Source of the DNA: DATJLQ01 sp035509415
Lineage (GTDB): Bacteria; Pseudomonadota; Alphaproteobacteria; JACZXZ01
Length of the DNA: 64,000 nucleotides
Direction: 5' to 3'
NCBI GenBank assembly: GCA_035509415.1
Contig: DATJLQ010000096.1
Span: 34,088 to 98,087, forward strand
Shown piece by piece: positions 44,417-53,007 of the stretch. The first letter of the stretch is position 1; each line of letters begins with the position of its first letter. A program made the position numbers and the translations under genes. A model generated the notes under the pieces. That model did no database searches, was not told the DNA's origin, and saw only the letters and a program-made list of their open reading frames with translations.

Positions 44417-45141
44417 ACATTCTCGAAGTCGAAGACCTCTCGATGTCGTTCGGCGGCTTGCAGGCGCTGCGCGACATCAATTTTGCGGTCCCCGCGGGCG
44501 AAATTCTGGGCATCATGGGCGCCAATGGCGCGGGAAAGACCACGCTGTTCGGCCTGATCGCGGGTCACGCCAGGCCGACCGGTGGCGCCATCCGCTTCGA
44601 GGGAGTCCGCATCGACGGGCTCAGGCCCGACAAGCTGAGCCGCGCCGGAATCGCACGCACCTTCCAGATCGTGAAGCCGTTCGCCGCCATGTCGGTGCTC
44701 GACAACGTCGTGGTCGCGGCCCTGTTCGGCGCACGCCGCGAGCGGCGCCACGCGGCAGCGGAGGCGCGCGCGCGCGAGATCCTCGCCGAGGTCGGGCTCG
44801 AGGCGCGCGCGGGCGACCTCGCCGCGTCGCTCACGCTCTCGGGCCAGAAGCGGCTCGAGATCGCGCGCGCGCTCGCGACCGAGCCGAAGCTCATCATGCT
44901 CGACGAGGTGATGGCGGGCCTCACCGCGACCGAGGTCAACGAGATGTTGGACGCGATCCGCGCGATCAAGGCGCGACGCACGCTCACGATCCTCATTGTC
45001 GAGCATGTGATGCGCGCGCTCATGCGCCTTTCGGACCGCATCCTCGTGCTGCACCATGGCGAGATGATTGCGGAGGGGCCGCCCGCCACGATCGCCGGGG
45101 ACGCGCGCGTGATCGAAGCCTATCTCGGGCAGGAGGAATGA
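44413..45141 (+). CDS. livG: Branched-chain amino acid-type ABC ATPase, LivG family
   Basis: 242 residues. Walker A GANGAGKTT, the LivG-specific ARTFQIVKPFAAMSVLDNV after the Q-loop, signature LSGQKRLEIARALA (glycine-poor variant LTLSGQKR) and Walker B KLIMLDEVMAGL are present, with a switch histidine in IVEHVM. It is encoded directly after livM with an ATGA overlap. Confidence 0.93.
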   Translation: MNILEVEDLSMSFGGLQALRDINFAVPAGEILGIMGANGAGKTTLFGLIAGHARPTGGAIRFEGVRIDGLRPDKLSRAGIARTFQIVKPFAAMSVLDNVVVAALFGARRERRHAAAEARAREILAEVGLEARAGDLAASLTLSGQKRLEIARALATEPKLIMLDEVMAGLTATEVNEMLDAIRAIKARRTLTILIVEHVMRALMRLSDRILVLHHGEMIAEGPPATIAGDARVIEAYLGQEE

Positions 45142-45854
45142 TGGCGCCGCTGCTCTCCCTCGCCGACATCGTCTCGGGTTACGGCGACGTGCTGGTGCTG
45201 CACGGCGTCTCCCTCGACGTCGCGCCCGGCTCGATTACCGCGCTCCTGGGGAGCAACGGCGCGGGCAAGACGACGTTGCTCAAGACGATCGCGGGCCTGA
45301 TCGTTGCGCGCGCGGGCGTCATGCGCTTCGAGGGCGCCGAGATCGGCGCGTTGCGCAGCAGCCAGCGCGTCGAGCACGGCATCGTGCTGGTGCCGGAGGG
45401 GCGCATGATCTTTCCCGACATGAGCGTCGAGGAGAATTTGCGCGTGGGCGCCTTCGCGCCCAAGGCGCGCGTCGGCACGGCACGCGGACTCGAGCGCGTC
45501 TATGCGAAGTTCCCGCGCCTCAAGGAACGGCGCAACCAGGCGGGCGGCACGCTGTCGGGCGGCGAGCAGCAGATGCTTGCGCTCGGCCGTGGCCTCATGG
45601 CCGAGCCGCGCCTCCTGCTCCTCGACGAGCCGACGCTCGGTCTAGCGCCGATCGTGACGCGCGCCATCTTCGATACCATCCAGGAGCTGCGCGGCGAGGG
45701 TTTGACCATCTTCCTGGCCGAGCAGGATGCGCGCCGCACGCTCGCGATCGCGGACCGCGCCTACGTGCTCGAGAACGGCCGCGGCGTCATGGCGGGAACC
45801 GGGGCCGAGCTCCTCGCCGACCCGCAGATCAACGCGGCTTATCTGGGCATATGA
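45141..45854 (+). CDS. livF: Branched-chain amino acid-type ABC ATPase, LivF family
   Basis: 237 residues from ATG 45141, or 238 from ATG 45138; AGGAGG lies just before both, and the second ATG has the better spacing. Walker A GSNGAGKTT, signature LSGGEQQMLALGRGL, Walker B LLLLDEPTLGLAP and the switch residue in LAEQDARR are intact. It completes the five-gene importer that follows the CoxMSL genes. Confidence 0.93.
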   Translation: MAPLLSLADIVSGYGDVLVLHGVSLDVAPGSITALLGSNGAGKTTLLKTIAGLIVARAGVMRFEGAEIGALRSSQRVEHGIVLVPEGRMIFPDMSVEENLRVGAFAPKARVGTARGLERVYAKFPRLKERRNQAGGTLSGGEQQMLALGRGLMAEPRLLLLDEPTLGLAPIVTRAIFDTIQELRGEGLTIFLAEQDARRTLAIADRAYVLENGRGVMAGTGAELLADPQINAAYLGI

Positions 45855-45895
45855 TCCTTATCTTCCGCGCTGCGCGCCGGAGACGGGATGGACAC

Positions 45896-46777
45896 ATGGC
45901 GGGACCGAAGATATTTCTCGATTACGACCAGGCGGCGCTCGATGCGGCCTACGATCAGCTCGCCTACGCGCCGAACCGCGACCAGGTGCTGGCGCGCTAT
46001 GCGGCGGCGAGCGAGGCGATGCGGGCGCGACTGGGCGAGCCCCAGCGTCTTGCCTATGGACCGAGCGAGGTCGAGCGCCTCGACTTCTATTCGGCGCGAA
46101 CCGCGCGCGCGCCGATCGAGATTTTCCTCCACGGCGGCGCCTGGCGCCGCGGCCGCGCGCGCGATTACGGCTTCCCCGCCGAGATGTTCAATGCCCACGG
46201 CTTGCATTACGCCGCACTCGATTTCGTCGCCGTCGAGGCCGCGCCCGACGGTCTGCGCACCATGGCGGACCAGGTGCGGCGCGCGATCGCCTGGCTCCAC
46301 GCCCACGCGGCCGAGTTCGGCGGGGATCCGGATCGGCTCTATCTCACGGGTCATTCCTCGGGCGCGCACCTCGCGGCCGTCCTGCTCACGACCGATTGGA
46401 CGACGCAACACGGGTTGCCGCGCGATCTCGTCAAGGGCGGCCTGTGCGTGAGCGGCATGTACGACCTTCTGCCGGTGAGCCTCTCCGCGCGCAGCCGCTA
46501 CGTGCCGTTCGACGACCGGGTGATCGAGAGCCTGAGCCCCCGGCGCCATGTAAGCCGTCTCGCGGCCGCCCTCGTGGTCGCGCACGGTTCCCTCGAGACG
46601 CCCGAGTTCCAGCGCCAGGCGCAGGATTTCGCGGCTGCGGTCGCGGGCGCGGGGAAGCCGGTCGAAAGCCTGCGTCTCGAGGGCTACAATCATTTCGAGA
46701 TGCTCGAGACCTACGGCAGTCCCGATGGCGTCCTGGGCCGCGCGGCACTCGCGCGCGCGCACGCGCAAGCACCTTAA
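45896..46777 (+). CDS. Alpha/beta hydrolase, arylformamidase-like
   Basis: 293 residues from ATG 45896. The oxyanion-hole motif HGGAWRRG, nucleophile elbow GHSSGAH and a C-terminal NHFEM histidine form the expected catalytic machinery; the acid is probably the aspartate or glutamate near LETPEFQ. The layout fits kynurenine-formamidase-type hydrolases. It sits between the Liv importer and the nicX-like gene. NicX generates N-formylmaleamate, which needs deformylation by an alpha/beta hydrolase (NicD), so this gene could fill that role; this is inference. Confidence 0.82.
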   Translation: MAGPKIFLDYDQAALDAAYDQLAYAPNRDQVLARYAAASEAMRARLGEPQRLAYGPSEVERLDFYSARTARAPIEIFLHGGAWRRGRARDYGFPAEMFNAHGLHYAALDFVAVEAAPDGLRTMADQVRRAIAWLHAHAAEFGGDPDRLYLTGHSSGAHLAAVLLTTDWTTQHGLPRDLVKGGLCVSGMYDLLPVSLSARSRYVPFDDRVIESLSPRRHVSRLAAALVVAHGSLETPEFQRQAQDFAAAVAGAGKPVESLRLEGYNHFEMLETYGSPDGVLGRAALARAHAQAP

Positions 46778-46779
46778 CG

Positions 46780-46823
46780 CGAGTATTGCTCGTTATTGAC
46801 CGCGGCGGCGCGCGTGCTAGAAT
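46780..46823 (+). promoter_or_regulatory. Predicted sigma-70 promoter with upstream inverted repeat, before the nicX-like gene
   Basis: TTGACC (46796-46801), 16 bases, TAGAAT (46818-46823). CGAG-TATTG-CTCG (46780-46792) is a short inverted repeat just upstream of the -35 box. The leader to the ATG at 46896 is about 65 bases. This suggests that the nicX-like gene and the second hydroxylase form their own transcription unit. Confidence 0.55.
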
Positions 46824-46895
46824 GGCGCCGTCGGTCGGCGCGGCGGGACGCGACCCGCGCCGCCGTCCGGATCACCAGCGACGGGGGAGGACGAG

Positions 46896-47975
46896 ATGCA
46901 CCAGGCCGGCCTGCGCGCGCAGGAGCTCAACCCGGGCAAGCTCACGGGCTTGTTCGTGCGCCAGTTCAAGCTCTGCAACGTCAAGAAGGGCGAGACGGTC
47001 GCTTGCGTGACCGATCTTGCGACCCGGCGCGAATTCGTCGAGGCGGCCTTCGCCGCGAGCGAGGAGCTCGGCGCCGACGTCTACGAAATGTGCGTCAACC
47101 TGGTTCCCGGCTGGACCAAGGTGGGCGTGCCCACGATCGGGCGCTGCAAAGGCACGCTCGAGGCGCTCGCCAAGGCGGACATCATCGTCATCTTCCACGT
47201 GCCGCTGTTCTCGAGCTGGCTCAAGGACGTGCGCAAAGCGGGCGTGCGCGTGCTCATGATCATCGACGCGCCGGACGATCTCGAGGAGCTCATGTCGCCG
47301 CCCGGCCTCAAGGAGGCGGTACAGCACGGCCACGAGCTGTATGCGCGCACCAAGACCGCGCGCGTCACCTCGGACGCCGGCACCGATCTCCACTGGACCT
47401 GCGGCGACTTCCCGGTGATGAGCCAATACGGCTATGCCGACCTTCCGGGCCGCTTCGACCACTGGGGCGCCGGACACGTGCACACGTTCCCGAACGAGGG
47501 CACCGCCAACGGCACGGTCGTGATGCAGCCGGGCGACATCGTGATCCTGCCCTATTGCCGCTACGTCCAGGACCCGGTGCAGCTTACGATCCGCGACGGC
47601 TTCATCGTCAAGGTCGAAGGCGGGCTCGATGCGAAGCTCATGACCTCCTGGCTCGACGACAACAAGCTCGCGTCCGACGATCGCGATCCCTACGCGGTAT
47701 CCCATCTCGGCTGGGGCCTCAATCCGCAAGCGCCCTGGTACTGGATGGGGCTCCAGGGCGACGTGCCCGAGCGCGCGCGCGCGGCGGCGCGCGTCTTCGC
47801 CGGAAATTTCCTGTTCTCGACCGGCCCCAACAGCGAGGGCGGCGGCAATCGACGCACGCGCGGTCATTACGACGTGCCGATGCGCGACTGCTCCTTCTTC
47901 CTCGACGGAACGATGATCATCGACAAGGGCCGCGTCGTCGATCCCAAGATGATCGTCGAGCGCGTTCGGCACTGA
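46896..47975 (+). CDS. nicX: 2,5-dihydroxypyridine 5,6-dioxygenase-like protein (NicX family)
   Basis: 359 residues, close to NicX (about 350), from ATG 46896 with GGGGGAGG upstream. The protein follows NicX along its C-terminal two thirds: SDAGTDLHW, YGYADLPGRFDHWG, FPNEGTANGTVV, SHLGWGLNP, GNFLFSTGPNSEGGG and RGHYDVPMRDC. The Fe2+ ligands would be H270, H324 and D326, with the same spacing as H265/H318/D320 of the Pseudomonas enzyme as I recall it. NicX belongs to the M29 aminopeptidase-like fold but cleaves 2,5-dihydroxypyridine to N-formylmaleamate. M29 aminopeptidase is the alternative call, less likely given these motifs. Confidence 0.85.
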   Translation: MHQAGLRAQELNPGKLTGLFVRQFKLCNVKKGETVACVTDLATRREFVEAAFAASEELGADVYEMCVNLVPGWTKVGVPTIGRCKGTLEALAKADIIVIFHVPLFSSWLKDVRKAGVRVLMIIDAPDDLEELMSPPGLKEAVQHGHELYARTKTARVTSDAGTDLHWTCGDFPVMSQYGYADLPGRFDHWGAGHVHTFPNEGTANGTVVMQPGDIVILPYCRYVQDPVQLTIRDGFIVKVEGGLDAKLMTSWLDDNKLASDDRDPYAVSHLGWGLNPQAPWYWMGLQGDVPERARAAARVFAGNFLFSTGPNSEGGGNRRTRGHYDVPMRDCSFFLDGTMIIDKGRVVDPKMIVERVRH

Positions 47976-48044
47976 AATGGGCGCCGGCGCCCCGGCCCCG
48001 CGCGCGGCGCTCGTCCGACGGGGATTGCCGATGAGGACCGCCCG

Positions 48045-48545
48045 ATGAGGATCGAAGGCGCCTTCCGGATCGCCGCCCCGCGCGCCGAGGTGTGGAAGCG
48101 CATCACCGACCCCGCGCTCATGGCCTCCTGCGTCCCCGGCTGCGAGGCGATCGAGCGGCAGTCGCCGACGCGCTACGGCGCGCGCGTCAAGCTCGCGGTC
48201 GGGCCGATCAAGGCGAGTTTCAACCTTGTCGTCGAGGTCGTGCGCGAGGAACCGCCCGAGCGCGTGCGGTCGACGACGCGCGGCGAGGAGGGAAGCCGCG
48301 CCAGCATCGTCTCGGCCGAGAACGTGGTGGCGCTCGTCGAAATCGACCCGGTGACGACCGAGGTGAGTTACAGCTCGGACGTCTCCGTGACGGGCCGGCT
48401 TGGAAAGTTCGGCCTCGGCGTCATGAGGAAAAAGGCGGAATCCATGGGGGCCGACTTCGTCGCGGCCTTTCGCGCGCGCGTCGAAGACGCCGGGGCGGCC
48501 GCCGGCGCCGCGCCGGCGGGCGCCGTCGCCGAAGGTGGCCGATGA
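48045..48545 (+). CDS. CoxG-like SRPBCC protein
   Basis: 166 residues. The N-terminal FRIAAPRAEVWKRITDPALMASCVPGCE is the CoxG/SRPBCC signature. The C-terminus is an alanine-rich linker without a clear membrane anchor. CoxG proteins assist maturation or membrane attachment of CoxMSL-type hydroxylases. It overlaps the following FAD-subunit gene by four bases, so it belongs with the second hydroxylase. Confidence 0.85.
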   Translation: MRIEGAFRIAAPRAEVWKRITDPALMASCVPGCEAIERQSPTRYGARVKLAVGPIKASFNLVVEVVREEPPERVRSTTRGEEGSRASIVSAENVVALVEIDPVTTEVSYSSDVSVTGRLGKFGLGVMRKKAESMGADFVAAFRARVEDAGAAAGAAPAGAVAEGGR

Positions 48546-49390
48546 GCGGGGTCGCGCTCGCCCGCGCGCGCAGCCTCGAGGAAGCGCTCGAGCTTCTCGC
48601 GGCCGATCCCGAGGCCAGGCCGCTCGCGGGCGGCGCCTCGCTGGTCGCGATGATGAATGCGGGCCTCGTCGCCCCCACCACACTGGTGAGCTTGCGCGAC
48701 GTCGAAGCTCTCCGCGGCATCCGCCCGCGCGAAGACGGCACGGTCCGCATTGGCGCCATGACGCGCCACTGCGAGAGTGCCGCGGCGGCCGAGCTCTCGG
48801 GCACGCTGGCGACCTTGCGCGCGGCGGCGCGCCGCATCGCCAATCCGGTCGTGCGCAACATGGGTACCATCGGAGGCTCGATCGCGCTCTCCGACCCGGG
48901 CGCCGATTATCCGCCCGCCCTCGTGGCCCTCGATGCCGAGATCGAGATCGCGTCCCTTACCGGCGCCCGGCGCGTCCCGGCACGCGCGTTCTTCGTCGAC
49001 TGGTACGCGACCGCGCTCGAGCCCGGCGAGCTCGTGACGGCGATCCATCTGCCGGCGCCCCGGCCCGGGATCGGGATCTACCGCAAGCTCGCGCGCGTCG
49101 CGGGCGATTTCGCGACCGTCTCGGTCGCCCTGAGCGCCGGCGAGGATGGTCGCGTCTCGGTCGCGATCGGCGGCTCTGGGCCGGCTCCGGTCGTGAGCGA
49201 CGAGGCGAACGAATTGCTTTCCGAGACGCTCGACGATCCGCGCGCCGTCGCGCGCGCGGGCGAGAGCTTGGCGGCGCGATCCGATCCGGTCGACGACGTG
49301 CGCGCGAGTGCGGCGTATCGCCGGCGCGTCATCCCACGCCTTCTCGCCGAGGTCGCCCGGGCCGCGCGTCTGCAAGGCGCCGCGGCGTGA
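48542..49390 (+). CDS. Molybdenum hydroxylase FAD-binding (CoxM-like) subunit
   Basis: 282 residues. FAD motifs PLAGGASLVAMMNAG and VRNMGTIGGSIALSDPGADYP are present, together with RKLARVAGDFATVSVA. It is first structural subunit of the second hydroxylase, overlapping coxG and the Fe-S gene by four bases each. Sequence differs clearly from the first CoxM-like protein at 37497. Confidence 0.9.
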   Translation: MSGVALARARSLEEALELLAADPEARPLAGGASLVAMMNAGLVAPTTLVSLRDVEALRGIRPREDGTVRIGAMTRHCESAAAAELSGTLATLRAAARRIANPVVRNMGTIGGSIALSDPGADYPPALVALDAEIEIASLTGARRVPARAFFVDWYATALEPGELVTAIHLPAPRPGIGIYRKLARVAGDFATVSVALSAGEDGRVSVAIGGSGPAPVVSDEANELLSETLDDPRAVARAGESLAARSDPVDDVRASAAYRRRVIPRLLAEVARAARLQGAAA

Positions 49391-49854
49391 GCGCCTTCAT
49401 TCTCAACGTCAACGGGTCGCAGCGCCAGGTCGAGGCCGCGGGCGACGCGACCCTGCTCACGGTGTTGCGCGACGGGCTCGAGCTCACCGGCGCGAAGCGC
49501 GGCTGCAACCAAGGTGTGTGCGGCGCCTGCACGGTGGCGCTCGACGGCGCGCCGGTGCGCGCCTGTCTTTCGATCGCGGCCAATTGCGAGGGCCAGGAGA
49601 TCGTGACCGTCGAGGGCCTCGCGCGCGACCCGATCGGTGCCGCGCTCCGGAAATCCTTCGCCGAGTGTGGCGCCGTGCAGTGCGGCTTCTGCACGCCCGG
49701 CATGTTGATGGCGGCACGGCGCCTCCTCGCCGATGGCCTGCGGCCCGACACGGACCAAATCCGCGCCGGTCTTTCGGGCAACCTGTGCCGCTGCTCGGGC
49801 TATCGCAAGATCGTCGACGCGGTGCATCGCGCGGCGGAGGCGTTGGCCCCATGA
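49387..49854 (+). CDS. Molybdenum hydroxylase [2Fe-2S] (CoxS-like) subunit
   Basis: 155 residues from a GTG at 49387 overlapping the M-subunit stop. Both clusters are intact: GCNQGVCGACTVALDG plus the later cysteine, and QCGFCTPGM with CRCSGY. This is standard small-subunit length, without the leader found in 38359-38904. Confidence 0.92.
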   Translation: MSAFILNVNGSQRQVEAAGDATLLTVLRDGLELTGAKRGCNQGVCGACTVALDGAPVRACLSIAANCEGQEIVTVEGLARDPIGAALRKSFAECGAVQCGFCTPGMLMAARRLLADGLRPDTDQIRAGLSGNLCRCSGYRKIVDAVHRAAEALAP

Positions 49855-52175
49855 GCGTCGCCGGTCTCGGCCAGCGCCTGCCGCGCCTCGAGGTCGCCGA
49901 GAAGCTCGCCGGCCGGGCACAGTACATCGCCGATCTCAGCCGGCCCGGCATGCTCCATGGCGCGATCCTCGGCTCGCCCCATGCGCATGCGCGCATCAAG
50001 GGCTACGACACCGCGGCCGCGTGCGCGATGCCGGGCGTCCACGCTGTCCTCACCGGCGCCGATTTCCCCGACGGCCGCATGGGAGCCTTCATCAAGGACG
50101 AGCACGCGATCGCGAAGGACAAGGTGCGCTATCTGGGCGAGCCGGTGGCCGCGGTCGCGGCCGAAACGGAAGCCGCGGCGCGCGCCGCGGCGCAGGCCAT
50201 CATCGTCGAATACGAGGAATTGCCGTCGATTCTCACGCCCGAGGCGGCGCTCGAGCCCGGGGCAGCCGTGATCCACGAGGAGCTCGCCGGCTATTTCAAG
50301 GTGTTCGACGCGGGAAGCGAGGGGAACGTCTGCTCGCGTACTTTCTTCTCCGAGGGCGACGTGGAGGCAGCCTGGGCCGACTGCGACCTCGTGCTCGAGG
50401 ACCGCTACGAGACCCCGCCCCAGGCCCATGTCGCGATCGAGCCTTGCGGTGCCCTCGCCGAAGTCGACGCCCAGGGACGCGTGACGCTCTGGTCCGCCAA
50501 CCAGTCGGTGTTCCGGGTCCAGGCGAATGTCTGCGAGAGCCTGAAGCTGCCGATGACGCGCCTGCGCTCCCTGACGCCGCGTGTCGGCGGCGGGTTCGGC
50601 AACAAGATGGAGCCGCACATCCAACCCATCGCCGTGCAACTGGCGCTCGCGACCGGCCGACCGGTCAAGCTGATCCTCAGCCGCGAGGAGGATTTCGAGA
50701 TCGTGCGCGCGCGCCACCCCTTCAAGCTCCGGGTCAAGACCGGCGCCAAGAAGGACGGCACCTTCGTCGCGCGCGAGGTCGAGGTGCTGCTCGACGGCGG
50801 CGCCTACGCCGACGACAGCCCGGGCGTGCTCGGCTACAGCCTCCTCATGTCGCGCGGGCCCTACCGGTTTCCGCACGCGAAGGCGCACGGCACCCTCGTC
50901 TATACCAACAAGCTGCGCTTCGGCGCCTTCCGCGGCTTCGGCCAGCCCCAGGTTCAGTTCGGCGCCGAGCAGCAGATCGACGAGATCGCGCGCTGTCTCG
51001 GCATCGACCCATTCGACATTCGGCGCATGAACGCGCTCGCACCCGGCGATCCCTGGTTCGGCGGCGCGCGCGTCGGCTCGAACGGCCTCGGCCAGTGCCT
51101 CGATGCGGTCGAGACGGCGAGCGGGTGGAAGGACCGAGCGGCGCGCAAATCGAAACCCGGCAAGCGCCGCGCCATGGGCGTGGCGGCCAGCGCGCATATT
51201 TCGGGGCTGCTCGGAACCGGTGCCATCGTCCGCATGCTCGAGGACGGCACGATCGTTCTCAATACCGGGGCCGTCGACATTGGCCAGGGGTCGGATACGG
51301 TCCTCACCCAGCTCGTGTGCGAGACGCTCAAGCTGCCGCTCGAGCGCGTCTCGATCGCGAGCCCGGACACCGACGGCTCGCCCTTCAATTGGGGCACGAC
51401 CGCAAGCCGCGTCACCTTCACGACCGGCCGCTCCGTGGTCGGCGCCGCGCGCGAGGTCGAGACGCGCATTCTCGAGCACGCGGCCGAGATCTTCGAATGC
51501 GCGGCCCAGGATGTCGAGCTGCGCGACGGCGGCCGGGTCGGCATCAAGGGCGTGGCCGGGAAGGAGCTGCCCTTCGCCGCGATCGCGGCGCGCGCGCATT
51601 GGGCCAAGGGAGGCCCGATCGTGGGCACCCATAGCTGGGTCTACGACCAGAAGACCATCGACCCGAAGCGCGCGGTCGCGCGCGGCGTGCCGTTCCCGCA
51701 AATCGGTGCTTTCGCGTTCGGCGCCATTGCGGTCGAGCTCGAGGTCGACGAGGCGACCGGCGAGGTCGAGCCGCTCGAGGCCTGGTCCGCGGTCGATGTG
51801 GGAAAGGCGATCAACCCGCAGGCGGTCGAGGGTCAGATCGAGGGCGCCTTCGCCCAGGGGCTTGGCTTCGCGCTCTCGGAGGAGATGGTGTGGGACGGCG
51901 CGCGCCTCGCGAACCCGACCATGATGGACTACAAGATCCCGACCGCGCTCGACGTGCCCTATGGCATCCATTCGATCATCGTCGAAGCGCCCGATCCGGA
52001 CGGTCCCTTCGGCGCCAAGGGTTGCGGCGAGATCGGCATCAACGGCGTCGCGGCCGCGGTCGCGAACGCGGTCGCGGCGGCGATCGGCAGGCGCCTCCAT
52101 AGGTTGCCGCTCAAGCCCGAGCGCGTGCTCGCGGCCCTGCTCGGCGACGAGCACGGCGATGGCGCGGGCGATTGA
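49851..52175 (+). CDS. Molybdenum hydroxylase molybdopterin-binding (CoxL-like) subunit
   Basis: 774 residues. Family motifs: GRAQYIADL, GEPVAAVAAET, RVGGGFGNKMEPH, GAFRGFGQPQ, GAVDIGQGSDTV and the catalytic E727 in KGCGEIGING. It is not CO dehydrogenase, since the CO-specific active-site loop is not seen. Together with coxG and the nicX-like gene upstream it may carry out the hydroxylation that prepares a pyridine ring for cleavage. The gene ends within the start region of an alpha/beta hydrolase. Confidence 0.92.
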   Translation: MSVAGLGQRLPRLEVAEKLAGRAQYIADLSRPGMLHGAILGSPHAHARIKGYDTAAACAMPGVHAVLTGADFPDGRMGAFIKDEHAIAKDKVRYLGEPVAAVAAETEAAARAAAQAIIVEYEELPSILTPEAALEPGAAVIHEELAGYFKVFDAGSEGNVCSRTFFSEGDVEAAWADCDLVLEDRYETPPQAHVAIEPCGALAEVDAQGRVTLWSANQSVFRVQANVCESLKLPMTRLRSLTPRVGGGFGNKMEPHIQPIAVQLALATGRPVKLILSREEDFEIVRARHPFKLRVKTGAKKDGTFVAREVEVLLDGGAYADDSPGVLGYSLLMSRGPYRFPHAKAHGTLVYTNKLRFGAFRGFGQPQVQFGAEQQIDEIARCLGIDPFDIRRMNALAPGDPWFGGARVGSNGLGQCLDAVETASGWKDRAARKSKPGKRRAMGVAASAHISGLLGTGAIVRMLEDGTIVLNTGAVDIGQGSDTVLTQLVCETLKLPLERVSIASPDTDGSPFNWGTTASRVTFTTGRSVVGAAREVETRILEHAAEIFECAAQDVELRDGGRVGIKGVAGKELPFAAIAARAHWAKGGPIVGTHSWVYDQKTIDPKRAVARGVPFPQIGAFAFGAIAVELEVDEATGEVEPLEAWSAVDVGKAINPQAVEGQIEGAFAQGLGFALSEEMVWDGARLANPTMMDYKIPTALDVPYGIHSIIVEAPDPDGPFGAKGCGEIGINGVAAAVANAVAAAIGRRLHRLPLKPERVLAALLGDEHGDGAGD

Positions 52176-52179
52176 GGCA

Positions 52180-53007
52180 ATGCGCGAGTCCGACTACCCG
52201 CCCCAGGAGCCGCTCTCGGACTTTGCCCGTCCCTACCGGGACGCGTGCGTCGAGCGCTCCACGGGCATCTCGTTCGACGAGATCGCCTATGGCGACGATC
52301 CCTATCAGCGCGTCGCGATCTATCCCGCGCCGCGGCCGAACGGGACCGTGCTCGCCTTCGTCCATGGCGGCGGCTGGACCAGCGGATACAAGGAGTGGAT
52401 GGGCTTCATGGCGCCGGCGCTCGCGACGCAAGGCGTTCTGTTCGCCTCGATCGGCTATCGCCTGGCGCCCGCGCACGTCTTTCCCACAGGCCTCGACGAT
52501 GTCGCGGCGGCGATCGCGGCGATCGAAAAGTCGGCGTCGCGCTGGGGCGGCGACGGGCGACGGCTCTTCATCGGCGGCCATTCGGCGGGCGGTCATTACA
52601 CGTCGCTGCTCGCGGTGCGCCGCGATTGGCAGAGCCTCCACGGCTTGCCCCACGACGCGATCCGGGGCTGTCTTCCGATCTCGGGCGTATACCGTTTCGG
52701 CGCGGGCTCGGGCCTCTCGATGCGACCGCGCTTCCTCGGGCCCGAGAGCGCGGCGCTCGAGCGCGCGGCGAGCCCGATTCTCAATATCCAGGGCACGCCG
52801 CCGCCGTTTTTGATCGCCCACGGCGACAGGGACTTCCCTCATCTCGTAACCCAGGCCGTCGAGATGGAGGCGGCGCTACGCGCGGCTGGAGGCGCGGTCG
52901 AGCGGCTCGTGCTCGCGGGCTGCGACCATCTCGGCGCGAGCCTCGCGGCGGGCGACGCGAACGGGCCGTGGGTCCCGCGCGCCGCCGACTTCATGGCGCG
53001 ACATTAG
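52180..53007 (+). CDS. Alpha/beta hydrolase, arylformamidase-like
   Basis: 275 residues from ATG 52180, with GAGG just upstream; an ATG at 52159, overlapping the hydroxylase gene, is also possible. HGGGWTSG (oxyanion hole), GGHSAGGHY (nucleophile) and GCDHLG (histidine) are visible, with the acid in HGDRDFP. It is the second formamidase-like hydrolase flanking the nicX/hydroxylase block. Hydrolysis of an N-formyl or ester intermediate of the ring-cleavage pathway is likely. The 3' end overlaps the convergent TetR gene by four bases. Confidence 0.82.
   Translation: MRESDYPPQEPLSDFARPYRDACVERSTGISFDEIAYGDDPYQRVAIYPAPRPNGTVLAFVHGGGWTSGYKEWMGFMAPALATQGVLFASIGYRLAPAHVFPTGLDDVAAAIAAIEKSASRWGGDGRRLFIGGHSAGGHYTSLLAVRRDWQSLHGLPHDAIRGCLPISGVYRFGAGSGLSMRPRFLGPESAALERAASPILNIQGTPPPFLIAHGDRDFPHLVTQAVEMEAALRAAGGAVERLVLAGCDHLGASLAAGDANGPWVPRAADFMARH

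Noticed and set aside
49800..52154. A 784-codon open frame opposite the second CoxL gene
   Set aside because: Same reason: the sense strand encodes an intact molybdenum hydroxylase subunit.
38897..52175. Carbon monoxide dehydrogenase as the function of the two CoxMSL sets
   Set aside because: Neither large subunit shows the CO-specific active-site loop, and the surroundings are aromatic or N-heterocyclic catabolism.
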